In this document: piece after piece, positions 10,418 to 21,571 of the stretch
Numbering within the stretch: the first letter of the stretch is position 1
Layout: each line of letters opens with the position of its first letter
Source: Kalmusia sp. IMI 367209
Lineage: Eukaryota > Ascomycota > Dothideomycetes > Pleosporales > Didymosphaeriaceae
Direction: 5' to 3'
DNA length: 64,000 bases
Assembly (NCBI GenBank): GCA_027946365.1
Contig: JAPEUQ010000004.1
Span: 3,286,001 to 3,350,000 of the forward strand
Notes under the pieces: generated by a model
The model's database searches: none
The model's input: the letters and a program-made list of their open reading frames with translations, nothing else
What the model was told of the DNA's origin: nothing
Made by a program: the position numbers and the translations under genes

Positions 10418-11764
10418 CTATTCCCGATAGAATCGGCCTCGAAATGGAACACCCTCGGCACGCGCAGTAACCTGAGGGGCGGCGTTGCCACGAAGAGAGA
10501 TTTGGCTGGGTCGCAATCGGCCTGGTCGCTCGGTCAAATTTGGAATGTCTGTAGGACCAGGCGCGTCAACGGAGGAAGGCAATACGGAAGTTGCCAGGGT
10601 TGTCTGGCCGGTGGGTGCGATGACGGTGATGAAGACAATATCCGTAACGGTGACAACAGGGCCATTGCCAATTCCGCTGTCCGCATTGCCGCCAGAGGTG
10701 GGCTGTGGGCGACCAGGTCGGTCGGTCAGATTGGGAATGCCAGTAGGGACAGAAGCTGAGGGAGCAGATGGGTTGACAGAGGCCGAAGGCGAGTCGGGCG
10801 TGCTCTGATTATCTTTGAAGTATGGTCCGATCTCGCCCTTGATAGCGTTCGTGTAGATAGCGGTGCGCGAGGCGAAGTCGGACACAGCGACTGAAATGTC
10901 GTCTTGCTGGGGCGAAGGGAACTTCGAGCTCTTCTTGGCTGCCGAGGAGAACGTATCTACTACGTCCACGTCCATGCACGTGGTGTAATACTGGTCTTTG
11001 CCCTCCGGGGCTCGAGGGTCTAGGTTTGGACGCGTGTTCCACTGCCATACCCAGTAAAGGGTGTAGGGTTTGCCAGCTGCTGCGTTCTTGGGAAAAAGGA
11101 TGTTCGACTCGCAAGGAATTCCAAAGAAGCCGTTGCCCTCACCGGTTTGGCCCATGGCGTAGCTCGGGTTCGCTGCTTTCCGCTGCTCAGCGATGGGAGA
11201 GTTATTGGATTCATAGCATCGGCCATCGTCGAAATCATTCGTCCCTAGAAGAACGCCACGGCTATCTCCACCGCTCCCGTCTTGGGTCCAGTGCAAGACA
11301 TCGACAAGTTTTTCGTCCTCTTTGGGATCTGTGGTGCCATATACGAAGACGGTGCCTCCCTTAGATGGCTTCCACTTGTTCGTATCTTCTGCTGGCGTAC
11401 CGTTGAGAGACACATGCCCATTCTCCGAGTACCTCAGAGCAATGTGCATGCCTGGAATCGCCTTGAGGCGAGGGTATTTGTCTGGGTCTACTTGTTCCGC
11501 TTTTCGTTGAGACGCTTTGCAAAGAAGGCTCTTGTCGCTAATGAAGAGACCAGGCTCGGTTTCAGGATCGGGAAGAAGCCAGTTGTTAACGATGCCCGGG
11601 TCGCATGAAGGGTCGCCTTTAGCACACAGCCCTCGTGGATAACCGAAGTTGCCAACATACTTTCCGTTGTCGTCGACGCTCCGTAGCTGTTGGACCCAGG
11701 AGTGTGCCGAGGTAGAAGATGCGCAGGCCAAAGCCACAGCGGCCGCGATCGAAGTGTAGCGCAT
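10418..11764 (-). CDS. secreted DUF7492-type protein with predicted N-terminal His (LPMO-like candidate)
   Basis: This single-exon gene encodes 448 residues. The start MRYTSIAAAVALACASSTSA is a signal peptide, and cleavage after SA would leave His as the first mature residue (HSWVQQL). The first ~290 residues match the fungal DUF7492 family as I know it: YPRGLC, MHIALRYSENGHVSLNG, GTVFVYGTT, WTQDGSGGDSRG, FDDGRCYESN, LYWVWQWNTRP and YYTTCMDVDVV. The C-terminal 150 residues are Pro/Ser/Thr-rich linker with two near-copies of an IPNLT(D/E)RPGR motif. An N-terminal His plus a conserved second His (in ENGHV) resembles the copper histidine brace of lytic polysaccharide monooxygenases; this is inference, as I know no demonstrated activity for the family. 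A wall- or polymer-binding secreted role is likely. Confidence 0.8.
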   Translation of the reverse strand: MRYTSIAAAVALACASSTSAHSWVQQLRSVDDNGKYVGNFGYPRGLCAKGDPSCDPGIVNNWLLPDPETEPGLFISDKSLLCKASQRKAEQVDPDKYPRLKAIPGMHIALRYSENGHVSLNGTPAEDTNKWKPSKGGTVFVYGTTDPKEDEKLVDVLHWTQDGSGGDSRGVLLGTNDFDDGRCYESNNSPIAEQRKAANPSYAMGQTGEGNGFFGIPCESNILFPKNAAAGKPYTLYWVWQWNTRPNLDPRAPEGKDQYYTTCMDVDVVDTFSSAAKKSSKFPSPQQDDISVAVSDFASRTAIYTNAIKGEIGPYFKDNQSTPDSPSASVNPSAPSASVPTGIPNLTDRPGRPQPTSGGNADSGIGNGPVVTVTDIVFITVIAPTGQTTLATSVLPSSVDAPGPTDIPNLTERPGRLRPSQISLRGNAAPQVTARAEGVPFRGRFYRE

Positions 11765-14276
11765 AGCTTGAAATTTTCGCGAGGATTAACTCGATATTTT
11801 GGCCAGCCAAAATCGTCGACTAGCCTCGGGGAGAAGAATGTAGTGGAAGATCACCGCGTAGAAACGTTGGTGCTGTATTTGCTGCTTTCCTTATAGGTTG
11901 GTATTAGGAATTTGAAGGTCGAACTGGGAAAGTTAAAAGAACGCTTCATAAAGGCGTGAAGAAAGGACTGGTAGACCAGCTTCTTGAAGCACAATGTAGA
12001 ATGTAGATTTTTCAGCCCTTCACCGCCACGGTCGACAAAGTCATTGTGCTCGGGAAGTAGGTAGAACAATGGAAGTGAGTGAAGCCTGCACAACTCGCTT
12101 TGTTGACTAGAACGCTAAAGCGCCCGCAGCACAAAAGGGAAGGAACGAAAGACGTCGAAGTGAAAGAAAGAGCAGAGAAGCGGAAAACGGCAACGCGAAC
12201 ACGGGTGTGACACCACACCATAACGGGGTGCAACACCTTATATCAGGCGGGTGAATGGGTGGTGAGACGAATGTCCAGAGCCAGAAGCGGGAGAGCACAC
12301 GGCAGCCAATCGCGGCCAGTGGGCCAGAGCGCTCGAAACCTAGGAACGCCACCACGCGCTGCCCGCATCTCAAGCTTTTTCGTGCCTGATGTGTGGTGTT
12401 GGATCTGTGTTTCAACGAGGAAAAGTGGGTAAGCGGGACCTACCATGTAGCCGCCCGCATGTCTTCCCGAGCGCGGAGCGTCTATGCCGTGTACCTGCGT
12501 CGCGCCCAGATCAATTCTTATTGAAAGGACGGCCTACTGCTAGGGTGGGTGCGAGTACGTGAGAGGTCTCGGTGAAGTCGCAAAGAGAGTAGCGCTTCAA
12601 ACGCGGAACGTGAATCCTGAGCATCAACGTCGGCCTAGGGCTTCCTTCTCGGGCAAGCACACAGCAGCCATGCATTGTTAGATTGCGCGATGCGTGTGCC
12701 GACTAGGTCCTGGCGAACTTGCGACACTGGCCTCCTGCGCTCTGCGATGGCTCGGCAGGTCGAAAGGCCGGCGAGAGTGAAAATGCGATGCTGGGCGCGT
12801 CACCGCGCGCGCGCAGCGGCGAGAAGAATTTCCATCGGCGCGACGATGTTCGGGAAGCCATCTCGCGCAACGCGACGACAGGCGACGACGCGCCGAAAGA
12901 GCGCTTCGAGGATCGCAAAGGTGGGATGAGGTGGATGGCGCCCCGCTTTTGGCTGGTGTTTCAAGTCCAAGCGCGGGCAGGCATCTATTGGCGAGGGCTA
13001 CGCCAGCCTCGCCCAGCCCAGCCCAACCGAGATGATTGGATTGGAGCGCATCGCGTAGAAAAGGTGCAAAGCAGCTCGCGCCGTTGTAGATTCGCATGAG
13101 GGCTTCCATAACATCTCCATTGGTGTCTACACCAGCGCGTACATATATTGGTCTAGATCTCAGTCAGGCTGGGCACCGCCGAGTATCTCTCCATTCACTC
13201 GCCACGTTCACATGGCATGTGAGGAGCCACCATCCAGATCGCGACATCAGTTCAGACAGTGATACGAAAGATGGCCAAATTGGTTAGCCTGATGCTATAG
13301 ATGAGAAGTGAGTTTCGGAATATACCGTAAGAGGTGATTACGAATCATGTGAACCATCACACTGCGCCGGTACTACAACAGTTCGAGCATACGCTGTGCT
13401 CTCAAACTCTTCCATCCATAGAGACACGCCTTCGGACAACTGGCTCAGACCAGTGCTATGACATTGTACAAGTGGGTGCTGTTTGCCGAACGCTGTGTGG
13501 GGTGAGGTACGCGACAGTGGCTCCACCGCGTTTCGAACTCCGTTTCGACACACATGTCAAGGCCAGTGCTTTAGAAGCTGTTGGCTAGAGTTGCAACATT
13601 TCGATAGCAAAGTGAAGTCCTTTGTAGAGTTCTCCGAGCCATTGTGGTCCGATGGGTCGATATCGCTTCGGACAGTAGCCACTTCGGTCGTTCACGGCCA
13701 TCTGTCGTTCCCAACAAAGAGGTAATCTCGGGTAGAATGTGCGAGGTTCTCGTCCAATACTCTGCGTGTCCTTCTACGGCAAAGAAGCAACATGGGCGTC
13801 TCGCCGGGTGCCCTCTGAAGGAAATTACTAGGGTTAGTATATCCCGCATGGATCCACATCGTTACCGCGAGAGACCCCCTCTTGGGAAGAACGCTGTGTC
13901 AGCTAGCATAATCTTCTGTCTTTAGCTCTGTGCAACCATCGATAGCATGCTCGTCTTAGCCCGTCTTATACAACAGCTACCCCGCTATGCTGCAACAATT
14001 GTCCTGGCCAGCGTGGCTTAACATTCGTGTGGACGATGGTTTGTAATTCTGTCATAGACGCTTCAGTTTGTCAACTCTTATACCGCTGATCCCAGAAACT
14101 GTGTCCTGCAAGTTGCTAACGGGCTCCCCTGGCAAACTAGCCTTAGGTAGCTACAATCATGAGTAAGGCACAGCATCCCGAGCCTAGACGTCTCAGCGTC
14201 AAGCGAAACTTCCAGAATAGGAAACCATACTAGCATCCACAGTTACATCGGCGGCATCTTCCCGATATCAGGAAGT
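11765..14276. other. 2.5-kb gene-poor region
   Basis: No gene is supported. The 12.65-13.1 kb part is GC-rich and holds overlapping open frames on both strands with no domain, biased Arg/Ala/Ser composition and no introns. These look like chance frames. The remainder has no recognisable feature. Confidence 0.4.
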
Positions 14277-16414
14277 TCAAGTGCCCCATGAGTCATCGTT
14301 GTGACCTTCTGCGGCTGTTAACGTAGCTTGTGGAAACAGCATGGGACCTCCAAATAGATCATTCCAATGAGGATCACCACTACCAATGTCCATATTGAAA
14401 TCCATTATTCCAAGAGAAGCTGGATCGATTGTGGTATCGTCCATGGAGAAGACCGAAGCTAGATTTGGCGGTGGACGTAATGTGGAGTTCTGATTGGGTC
14501 TATTGTCGGTTTGCAAGAAGTCTGGCTGCATCGGCTCCCCGCCTATAACTGTAGAGACATCAAATGACAGGCTGGGGTTCAGTGGATTTGACGCGTCGTT
14601 GGTCAAGTCGCCAATAGGTTCGGATTCCGAGATCGGTTGAGTGGGTTGAAGTGAAACAACAGATCCAATCTCGGAAGACTGAAGGGGTGGGAGCTCATTG
14701 CGCGAATCCATCTTCTCTTGTGTTTTCTGCAAGATGGCCGGCATCTTCGTTCGTAGATCAGCGATAAGACTGTGAAACGTTGCGCGAACAATTGGACCCC
14801 ACTCATCAGCAAGTACCTCTTCAATAGAGGCAGTGAGGGGATCTTGCAGATGGGAGATCATCACTGGTCTCGCATCTGTCGTAGTCAGTGACGCACATCT
14901 CAAAGCGAGGGAGCATGACTTACATGCCGATGGGGCTCTTCTATCGTTAGGAAACAGAGCCTTGTAGAGATACTGCCATTTTTTCTCAACGGAATAACCG
15001 TTGTATTCTCTCGGTTTGTAGTTGACTATTTCCTTCCATCGATCATCGCTAATACGGTCGTCACTAATCCTATCACGTTTCGGGCAACGTTCGTCAGCGT
15101 TTAGGTGCGCTTGTAGACCCTCATTCGACTTGAATGTATCTTGACATCGAAGACATTCTATAACTTGCGGCTGCCAGTGTTTTCTCTTCAGGTGCTGACT
15201 GCAGCCCGTTAGTTTATGTACGTTGTATCAAGGCTTTTAGGGGGTCCGCACAGCAGTCTCGCTAGGTTGGGAAATCCCGATGCACTGCTGCAAGCTTGCA
15301 GGCAATACTTATCAGGATCATGGCAATAAAAGAAGCACCTTAAACCTCTAGTATGCGTGGCTTGTGCTATTAGCGAGTTTGCAGTCCGCTTTCGCGGAGG
15401 TTTTCCATCGCTGTCACTACCACTATCATCTTCGCCTGCTCCTTGGTCTCCAACAGGCATTTTACCATCTCTTCGACTTCTCTTCTTAGTTGATTTTCCA
15501 GCATTGCCATCAGTACTCATTTGTAAACATGATCCAGAATTCGGATCAGGGGCAACATTTGCATGTGTATCCGACTGCTCACTCCCCTCGGACAAAAAGT
15601 CACTGAAAAAGAGTTCGTCTGTAAGTTGATCAACAATAAATCTTTCGAGCATAGTAGCCAGTTTGAATCTATCCCATGATTCATCAGTGTACTGCGTCTT
15701 TGGGTTGATCGGCGTACTAGTCTCACGTTCCGTGCTCAAAGTCCAAGAGGGCTCGTAAAATGAAGGTCGACGGGCCAAGTCGGAGAGTTCATGATGATTA
15801 CCGCGATTTGATTCGCCAAATATATTACTGTTACTGATGATTTTCTGGGTAGAGGCCTTCGGAGAGCCTATTTTGTGTATTGTAGTTTCTGATTCACGGT
15901 TGTTGTCTACCCAGTTCTCTCCGCGATACTCAATATTTCTTGATTCCTCGCTTAGAGCTTGCTTGCGAGTAAGAGTGCTCTGGGACTGTGGACCATGGAC
16001 TATTAGATACCTTTCTTTTAGCCTTGGAAATCGACGATAAAGAGAAGCTCCTGTTAGAGGGCGCTTTTTCCTTTGTTTATATGAATTAGTAGGGCTCGGA
16101 ACTTCGAGTGTGGTTCTCTCCGGCTGGACCTCACGTAGCTCAGGGTACCGCTGTGCTTTGCCAGGACTATCTGGGATTTCTGGTGCTCGGATGATCTCTT
16201 TGCGATGTACCATGTCTCTTCGCTGACCGAAAAGGCTCTCGAAACCACTCAGCGCGAGATTGCGGTGTCCTTCGCCAGGTTCCTCAGGAACTTCGCGTGC
16301 ACGGGAAAATTTGTACCCCTTGCCATCCCACTTATCGGGAACATCAAACCGGGGACGATCACGAGCCTTTTGCGGGATCTGGGGGACTTTGATTTTTCTG
16401 CCTCCTACTAAACT

Positions 16415-16445
<31 letters not shown>

Positions 16446-16795
16446 CTTACTTTGGCCCTTTCGCCCCCATCGAGGGGTTTGCGGAGAAAAGTGTTGTTTA
16501 CGATATTCCATTCGTGTGAGCTTCCAACGTTACAGCTATGTCGTTGCAGAGAAACGATAGGATGTGGAACGCCAAAGTTCAAGTGACACTCCGGTCGTTG
16601 AGAAGCCGTTCGAAGATCCTGAATCATTTCTGGAGTGAGAGGCCTTTGTGCCGTGATCCAGTAGCCTTGGACTCCATCGTGTTCTCCAGGCCTGACCAAG
16701 GCATCGGGCCCAAGGTATCTCTGTATGTTGGCATCTATGACTTCACGTGAAAGGCCTTCGCCCGAGATGAACCACTCTTGCTGTCGTGATGCCAT
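14277..16795 (-). CDS. fungal C2H2-like zinc-finger regulator, 3 exons
   Basis: The exons are 16795-15252, 15198-14924 and 14875-14277 (2418 nt, 805 residues); the 53-nt and 48-nt introns have AACTAAC and CACTGAC branch sites. The N-terminus (FISGEGLSREVIDANIQRYL, then GPDALVRPGEHDGVQGYWIT) is a module common in Dothideomycete and related fungal regulators. A long disordered, Ser/Arg-rich middle includes an 11-Ser run. Near residue 490 the degenerate zinc-finger block begins with CFFYCHDPDKYCLQAC, continues across intron 1 as LQHLKRKHWQP, then CLRCQDTFKSNEGLQAHL. This is the pattern of the fungal C2H2 family with atypical first finger. The C-terminus is acidic and may be activating. A nuclear DNA-binding role is likely; targets are unknown. 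Confidence 0.75.
16416..16445. repeat. (GAT)10 microsatellite in coding sequence
   Basis: Ten GAT units lie inside the first exon of the zinc-finger gene and are read on the minus strand as TCA codons, giving a poly-Ser run. Length variation here would change the protein without shifting frame. Confidence 0.9.
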
Positions 16796-17546
16796 TCTGA
16801 CGGAGGCAAGGCTGACAATGTGATAAGAAGAATGAATGGTAAATTATCAGAAGAAGGCAGTAGCTAGAATGGTTCAATGACGGTTCGGATGTCTGAAAGT
16901 ATAGGCTTGAGTAGGATGACAGGTGAAGTTCCATCGGACTTTAAGTTAGGACACATGTACTCACGTGACAGCACAAATGTGTTCGCCGCGCCTGCGCTTG
17001 GCCTGGCACAGGTAGATGAACGTGGTGGCTGTGCGTTGATGCTTAGCTGACCTCACCAATCAAATTGGACATGCCGGTCAGAAGTTTGTTGAAGTAAGTC
17101 TAGATAAACGAGGCAAAAAAAAAAAGAAATCTAGGTAGGCGAAGAAAGAGAAGAACGAGAATGAGAAAAGAACCTAGAGGCTTTAGCAAAGCTTCATGTT
17201 GGAGTGCATTGGGGAAGGGTGGCTACTAGCCCTGTGGGATAGCGAGATGCACGAATTATCATAGATACGAAGAATACATGTAGTTCAGTTGTAAACTCGA
17301 GGCTTACATATCACCACGATATCAGTGACACCAAAGTCGCATCCTTTCAAAATGAAGTGACCCAAGGTCGAGTGAAGAACCACCTCGAAAGTTCTTGGCG
17401 GGCTGACTAACCCCCATCGCGCTAGTCCAGCTCGACTTGCAACACCAGATTCTCTCCATCGCGAACGCAAGCTCGACGCGCTAACACCGCTCTCTTCTCC
17501 CCTCACCCTTTCCTCCCACGATTGCACGCACGCGCGCATCTTCACC
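16796..17546. promoter_or_regulatory. divergent promoter of zinc-finger gene and U2AF gene
   Basis: This 751-bp region separates two divergent starts. It contains a poly-A run near 17116 and a pyrimidine-rich leader just before the U2AF ATG. No specific site can be named. Confidence 0.5.
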
Positions 17547-17857
17547 ATGGCCAATTATCTCGCCTCCATCTTCGGTACCGAACAGGACAAAGTAAACTGC
17601 AGTTTCTACTACAAAATCGGCGCCTGCCGCCACGGCGACCGCTGCTCGCGCAAACACGTCAAGCCCTCGTACAGCCAGACCATCCTCCTCCCGAACCTGT
17701 ACCAGAACCCGCAGTACGACCCCAAGAACAAGATGAACCCCCAGCAGATGCAGATGCACTTCGATGCCTTCTACGAGGACATTTGGTGCGAGCTGTGTCA
17801 CTACGGGTTGGTGGAGGAAGTCGTCGTGTGCGATAACAACAATGATCGTAAGCTCAT

Positions 17858-17898
<41 letters not shown>

Positions 17899-18257
17899 TC
17901 CTACATCAAAAAGTGTGCTAACATGGGGACCCAACAGATCTCATCGGCAACGTCTACGTGCGCTTCAAGTACGAAGAGGACGCGCAAAAAGCGTGCGACG
18001 CGCTCAACTCGCGCTGGTACGCGGGCCGCCCCATCTACTGCGAGCTCTCGCCCGTCACCGACTTCCGCGAGGCTTGCTGCCGCCTCAACTCGGGCGAGGG
18101 CTGCGTCCGCGGCGGCTTCTGCAACTTCATACATAGGAAGGAGCCGAGTCCTGAGCTGGACCGCGACATGGACATGAGCACGAGGAAGTGGTTGAAGGAG
18201 CGAGGTAGGGACGAGAGGAGTATGAGCAGGAGTCCGACGCCGCCGATCAAGCGCTAG
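17547..18257 (+). CDS. splicing factor U2AF small subunit (U2AF35)
   Basis: Two exons (17547-17847, 17938-18257) encode 206 residues. Domain order is that of U2AF35: a CCCH zinc finger ([20 protein letters not shown], about residues 18-37), the U2AF-homology RRM with [21 protein letters not shown] and [20 protein letters not shown], and a second CCCH finger ([20 protein letters not shown], ending near residue 165), then a short Arg/Ser tail ([10 protein letters not shown]). The protein binds the AG at 3' splice sites as a heterodimer with U2AF65 in the nucleus. The single intron holds a long (CT)n tract, and retaining it would stop translation inside the RRM. The length is close to that of short fungal orthologues lacking a long RS domain. 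Confidence 0.95.
17861..17897. repeat. (CT)n microsatellite inside the U2AF intron
   Basis: This is a nearly pure CT run of about 35 nt within the intron 17848-17937. The branch-like GCTAAC lies near 17916 and the acceptor is CCAACAG. The tract is a very strong polypyrimidine tract but sits upstream of the branch site. Confidence 0.9.
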
Positions 18258-18806
18258 TGAAATGGGGGTTGTTGAGTGGTTCGTGTACGTGGACTTTCAC
18301 GCGGAGACATTTGCAGATGTGGTTCCCCTTGGCGCGCTGTTTCCGGTAGCACTTGTTGCGGGAGAAACGGTGCGCCAGATATGGTATACCGACAATAGGC
18401 ATCTGGATGCAGTGCACAGCATGGGGCAAACTGAGAATTGTAAAAGAATAGGCGTTCGGGAGTTTGATACCTCATGGGCTACTGGTGCGATTGTACAATA
18501 CTGGCTACGTTTCAGTCTGCTGACTGGTCTTAGGTAGATAGCAAAAGGCATCACGATTTTGGAGACGATACCCGATTTACCGAGCTTATTGTTGTTTTGC
18601 TGATTACATTTGAAATTCAACCGACTGTGCGGTGGTATGTGTATATGAGGTATCATCCGTAGAATGTACAAAGAAAATGAGGCTTTTTGTTTTCGGCGTA
18701 GCCTGCCGCTCCAGCGCAGAACCAATGTCTCGAATGTGCCCAGGTGAGCTCTAATAAGCTGCCATGTGCGCCCAAACTCCGAACGCTATGATGCCCGTTG
18801 CACCGC
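18258..18806. other. 3' flanks of two convergent genes
   Basis: This is untranslated or spacer sequence between the convergent U2AF and tail-anchored protein genes. No additional feature is supported. Confidence 0.5.
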
Positions 18807-19391
18807 TCATATGATGTGTTTTGACCTCAGCACCAGGATGCACGCCACGACGCCTCCGACAAGCAAAAGAAGACAGATCCAGAAAGCCCAGCACAGCCAC
18901 GTTCGTTGCCTCTTCTTGCGACGTTGGCCCTCGAGCCACGAAGTTCTATGCGACGGGTCAGCGGTCACGGAAGTCCAAAACTTGAAGCGCGACTGCGGAC
19001 GGCCAGAAAGACCGAGCGTCAACTGCGAACCGTTTCCATGGCGAGCAAAAGGATTGGCACTTGAGCGAGGGGGAGCATATGCCTTCCTGAGGAGTTTGGG
19101 TCCAGGTGAGATGGGTGAGGTGGGTGAGGTAGGCGATGTAGGTTGCGAAAAGGCAGGTACGGTGCGCGAGTGTGACGACAAGACAACGGGGGAGAGTGGC
19201 TGTGGCTGTCGCGGAATGATGTGGGTTTGCGAAGTGGGTGTTGCTGTAGCTGGCGAAGGGAGCTCAGAGAGGGATACAACATACGAATGCTTCAGTTCGG
19301 GGCGTTGTGCCATTTCTGCCTTCGCGGCGTCGTCCTGGTGGACAGCGATACTGAAGCGTTTCCAGAAGGTCGGGTCTTCTGCCGTGGCCAT
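18807..19391 (-). CDS. conserved fungal tail-anchored membrane protein
   Basis: I start the gene at the ATG at 19391 (MATAEDPTFWKRFSIAVHQD), giving 194 residues. The open frame continues 143 residues upstream, but that part has no family-like features and looks like 5' leader. The N-terminal WKRFSIAVH segment is shared by a conserved fungal family of unknown function, as are the segment SGRPQSRFKFWTSVTAD and the basic WLEGQRRKKRQRTWLCW just before the membrane span. The C-terminus is a single hydrophobic helix (about residues 165-188) with a short tail, so the protein is probably tail-anchored with a cytosolic disordered Pro/Ser/Thr-rich domain. No biochemical role is known to me. Confidence 0.75.
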   Translation of the reverse strand: MATAEDPTFWKRFSIAVHQDDAAKAEMAQRPELKHSYVVSLSELPSPATATPTSQTHIIPRQPQPLSPVVLSSHSRTVPAFSQPTSPTSPTSPISPGPKLLRKAYAPPRSSANPFARHGNGSQLTLGLSGRPQSRFKFWTSVTADPSHRTSWLEGQRRKKRQRTWLCWAFWICLLLLVGGVVACILVLRSKHII

Positions 19392-20797
19392 CGTGTTGGC
19401 CGCGTGAGTGCGACTGCGCTCGGAGGAAGGATTCGATTCAAGGAGGTGGAATAGAGTGGGTTGCCGTGGCGAGAGGTGTGGAATGCTATGGTGGATAGGC
19501 AAGAAATTCCGCCTCGACTTTGACGGGTCCACGGCACACTCCAAGTGGGTTGAAGTTGGACCCAAGGTGAATGTGAGACCTGGCGGCGTGGTACCAAGGG
19601 AAAGAACTACCGATGTGCTCTGATTGCAATCATGGGTGAAGTGCAAGTTCCATGCGGCGTCCCGTTTGAAGTGCCGAAAGTCGGAATGCGATGTGCATAG
19701 GGTGGTGACACGCAAAGATGGCGAATTGGAAATGTGCAGTTGGATGGATGCAGGATGAATGCAGGATGCGGGTTCTCGTCTTGGGACGGTTGCACGCTGC
19801 GGAATGTACGACGGAGACAAAGGGCGGTTGGTGTTTCAAAACGCAGAAGAGAGAATGGCTGCGGGTGTGGCGTGGAGAAGGTCAAGTTCGCAGCTCTTCA
19901 AGGCGCGTTTCGTGTAGATGATGATGGCAAAAGAGTGTGGGGAAGGAACAAGCAACGCACATGGGAAGATGCGGAAAGCGCTATACTTAACGGGACGCAT
20001 GGAGAAGTGGCATTCCCTCTTTTCTCCTTCGAGGGCTCACGTCCGCTTGGACCGCACTTCAGACAATTCACTACTTGCGGCACCATGAAGAACGAGTCAC
20101 TATAGGTGACAGAGCGCTGGTAACGACTTTTGGTCGCCCAGGAGCAAGTGGCTACGGGAAGGCCCAAGCCAACCTACAACGTGTTTAGCGAGCCAGTCGC
20201 AGGGCCGCGGACCCACAGGCGCCGTTGGGCCATCCTGGTGAAACTCGGCGTGCTAGGAGCGTGGGTTTATTCGCCGAGATTGCTGGAGGGGCCGCGACCG
20301 GGAACAAGAGCTTGAAACAAGGCACGATGATTGCGATGCTGAACAGCCGTGAGCGCCATCCTTGACTGTTTGTTTGTGTCCAAGTCAGCACCTTCGGCTA
20401 CCCTGACATGGGCGGTAAGAAGCTGCTGGAGCTGCTTCAGCAGAACAAGGACCTGCTTGTTGAGGAACCGGCGGTCTGCAGCCGTGAGGTGGTGGTGCGG
20501 CCAGCGAGCACGTTGGGAGGGGGTGGGAACACCGGAGGCAGAGGTACAGCTGCAGCGCCGTCGTCAAGTAGCGCCTGCACAGCGGCTCGATAACAACAAC
20601 AACAATTCCTCCGGTCCTGCGTGGTCCCGCCAGGCACTGAGAAGAAGCAGCTTCGCTCCACCGCGCCAAGCTCGAGTATCTCCCATCCTAATCTCTCCAA
20701 CGTCGGGGCGCCTTGACGCTGATCACCCCTGCCTTGCCTCGGTCTCGCATCGGTACCACGTTCCAGACCTTGCTGCCTGTACCTGGATATATCCGCC
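19392..20797. promoter_or_regulatory. divergent promoter region, 1.4 kb
   Basis: This region separates the tail-anchored protein gene and the DUF3605 gene. The open frames inside it (for example 20349-20879) have no domain, start in GC-rich sequence and overlap the neighbour's start, so I treat them as chance frames. No specific site is recognised. Confidence 0.4.
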
Positions 20798-21571
20798 ATG
20801 CCACACGAGGAACCATTGCCCTTCTGGCTCGTCAATGTGCCACGCGATCAATGGCCTGCAGAGTGTCCCGATTTCCTAAAAGAGATTGGAGAAAAGGACC
20901 GTCGTATCATCGGCACGCCTGATGCGCAGTATAAGAAGCTGACCTGGGATGAGGTCAGGCACCTCATCGGTACCGCCTGGATGGAGCCTTGAAATGGGAG
21001 CGGATAAATCTAACTGTGCCAGGTATCAACCGAGTGGACAAGTTCCACCGCGTGCCTTCCGAGCTCAGGAGGTATCGGCAGTTCACGCATCGATTGATCA
21101 AGGAATATGGCAGCATCATGAACTTCATCGTCAACGAGCGTCTGCAGTGGAAGAGCATGACTCCCAAAGGACGTCCGTTCGAGTGCCATGGTACGGCGAC
21201 CAGATGCCCAAGGCTCGCGGCCGTGCTAACATGGTGAAGAGGACGTCAAAATTCTGTTTAACGACTGGCCGTACGGCATCGACGATAAGATCGTCCACCT
21301 TGTCATCTGGACCAAGTTCGAGCTGGAGGATGACCCGGAGACGGGCCTCTCCACCCCCGAGTCGGACCAAGAGATCGAAGCATTCGTCCAGAAGACATTC
21401 GGAGGCAGCTTGCAGTCGGAGAATTTTGCGTGGTTCAAGAACTGGAGGAGCTTGAAGAGCGTACACGCGGTTGAGCACTTTCACGTCATGTTGTATGATC
21501 CGGACACGGAGTTCGTCAGAGCCATCACCAATGGCGACGTGCCGATGAGCGCGAAGTTCCAAGGGCCGTAG
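20798..21571 (+). CDS. DUF3605 protein (N-acetylglucosamine-induced protein 1 family)
   Basis: Three exons (20798-20969, 21023-21190, 21240-21571) encode 223 residues. The family signature is clear: [21 protein letters not shown], then [18 protein letters not shown] rebuilt across intron 1, [34 protein letters not shown], and, after intron 2, [20 protein letters not shown] followed by [16 protein letters not shown]3605 proteins include the Candida gene induced by N-acetylglucosamine. The molecular function is unknown; the NDWPYG and HFHV motifs are nearly invariant in the family as I know it. Introns of 53 and 49 nt contain TCTAAC and GCTAAC branch sites. Confidence 0.9.

Noticed and set aside
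12678..13109. Minus-strand open frame of 143 codons
   Set aside because: GC-rich region with overlapping frames on both strands; Arg/Ser/Ala-biased translation without any domain.
20349..20879. Plus-strand open frame of 176 codons before the DUF3605 gene
   Set aside because: Runs into the DUF3605 start in another frame and shows no family features.
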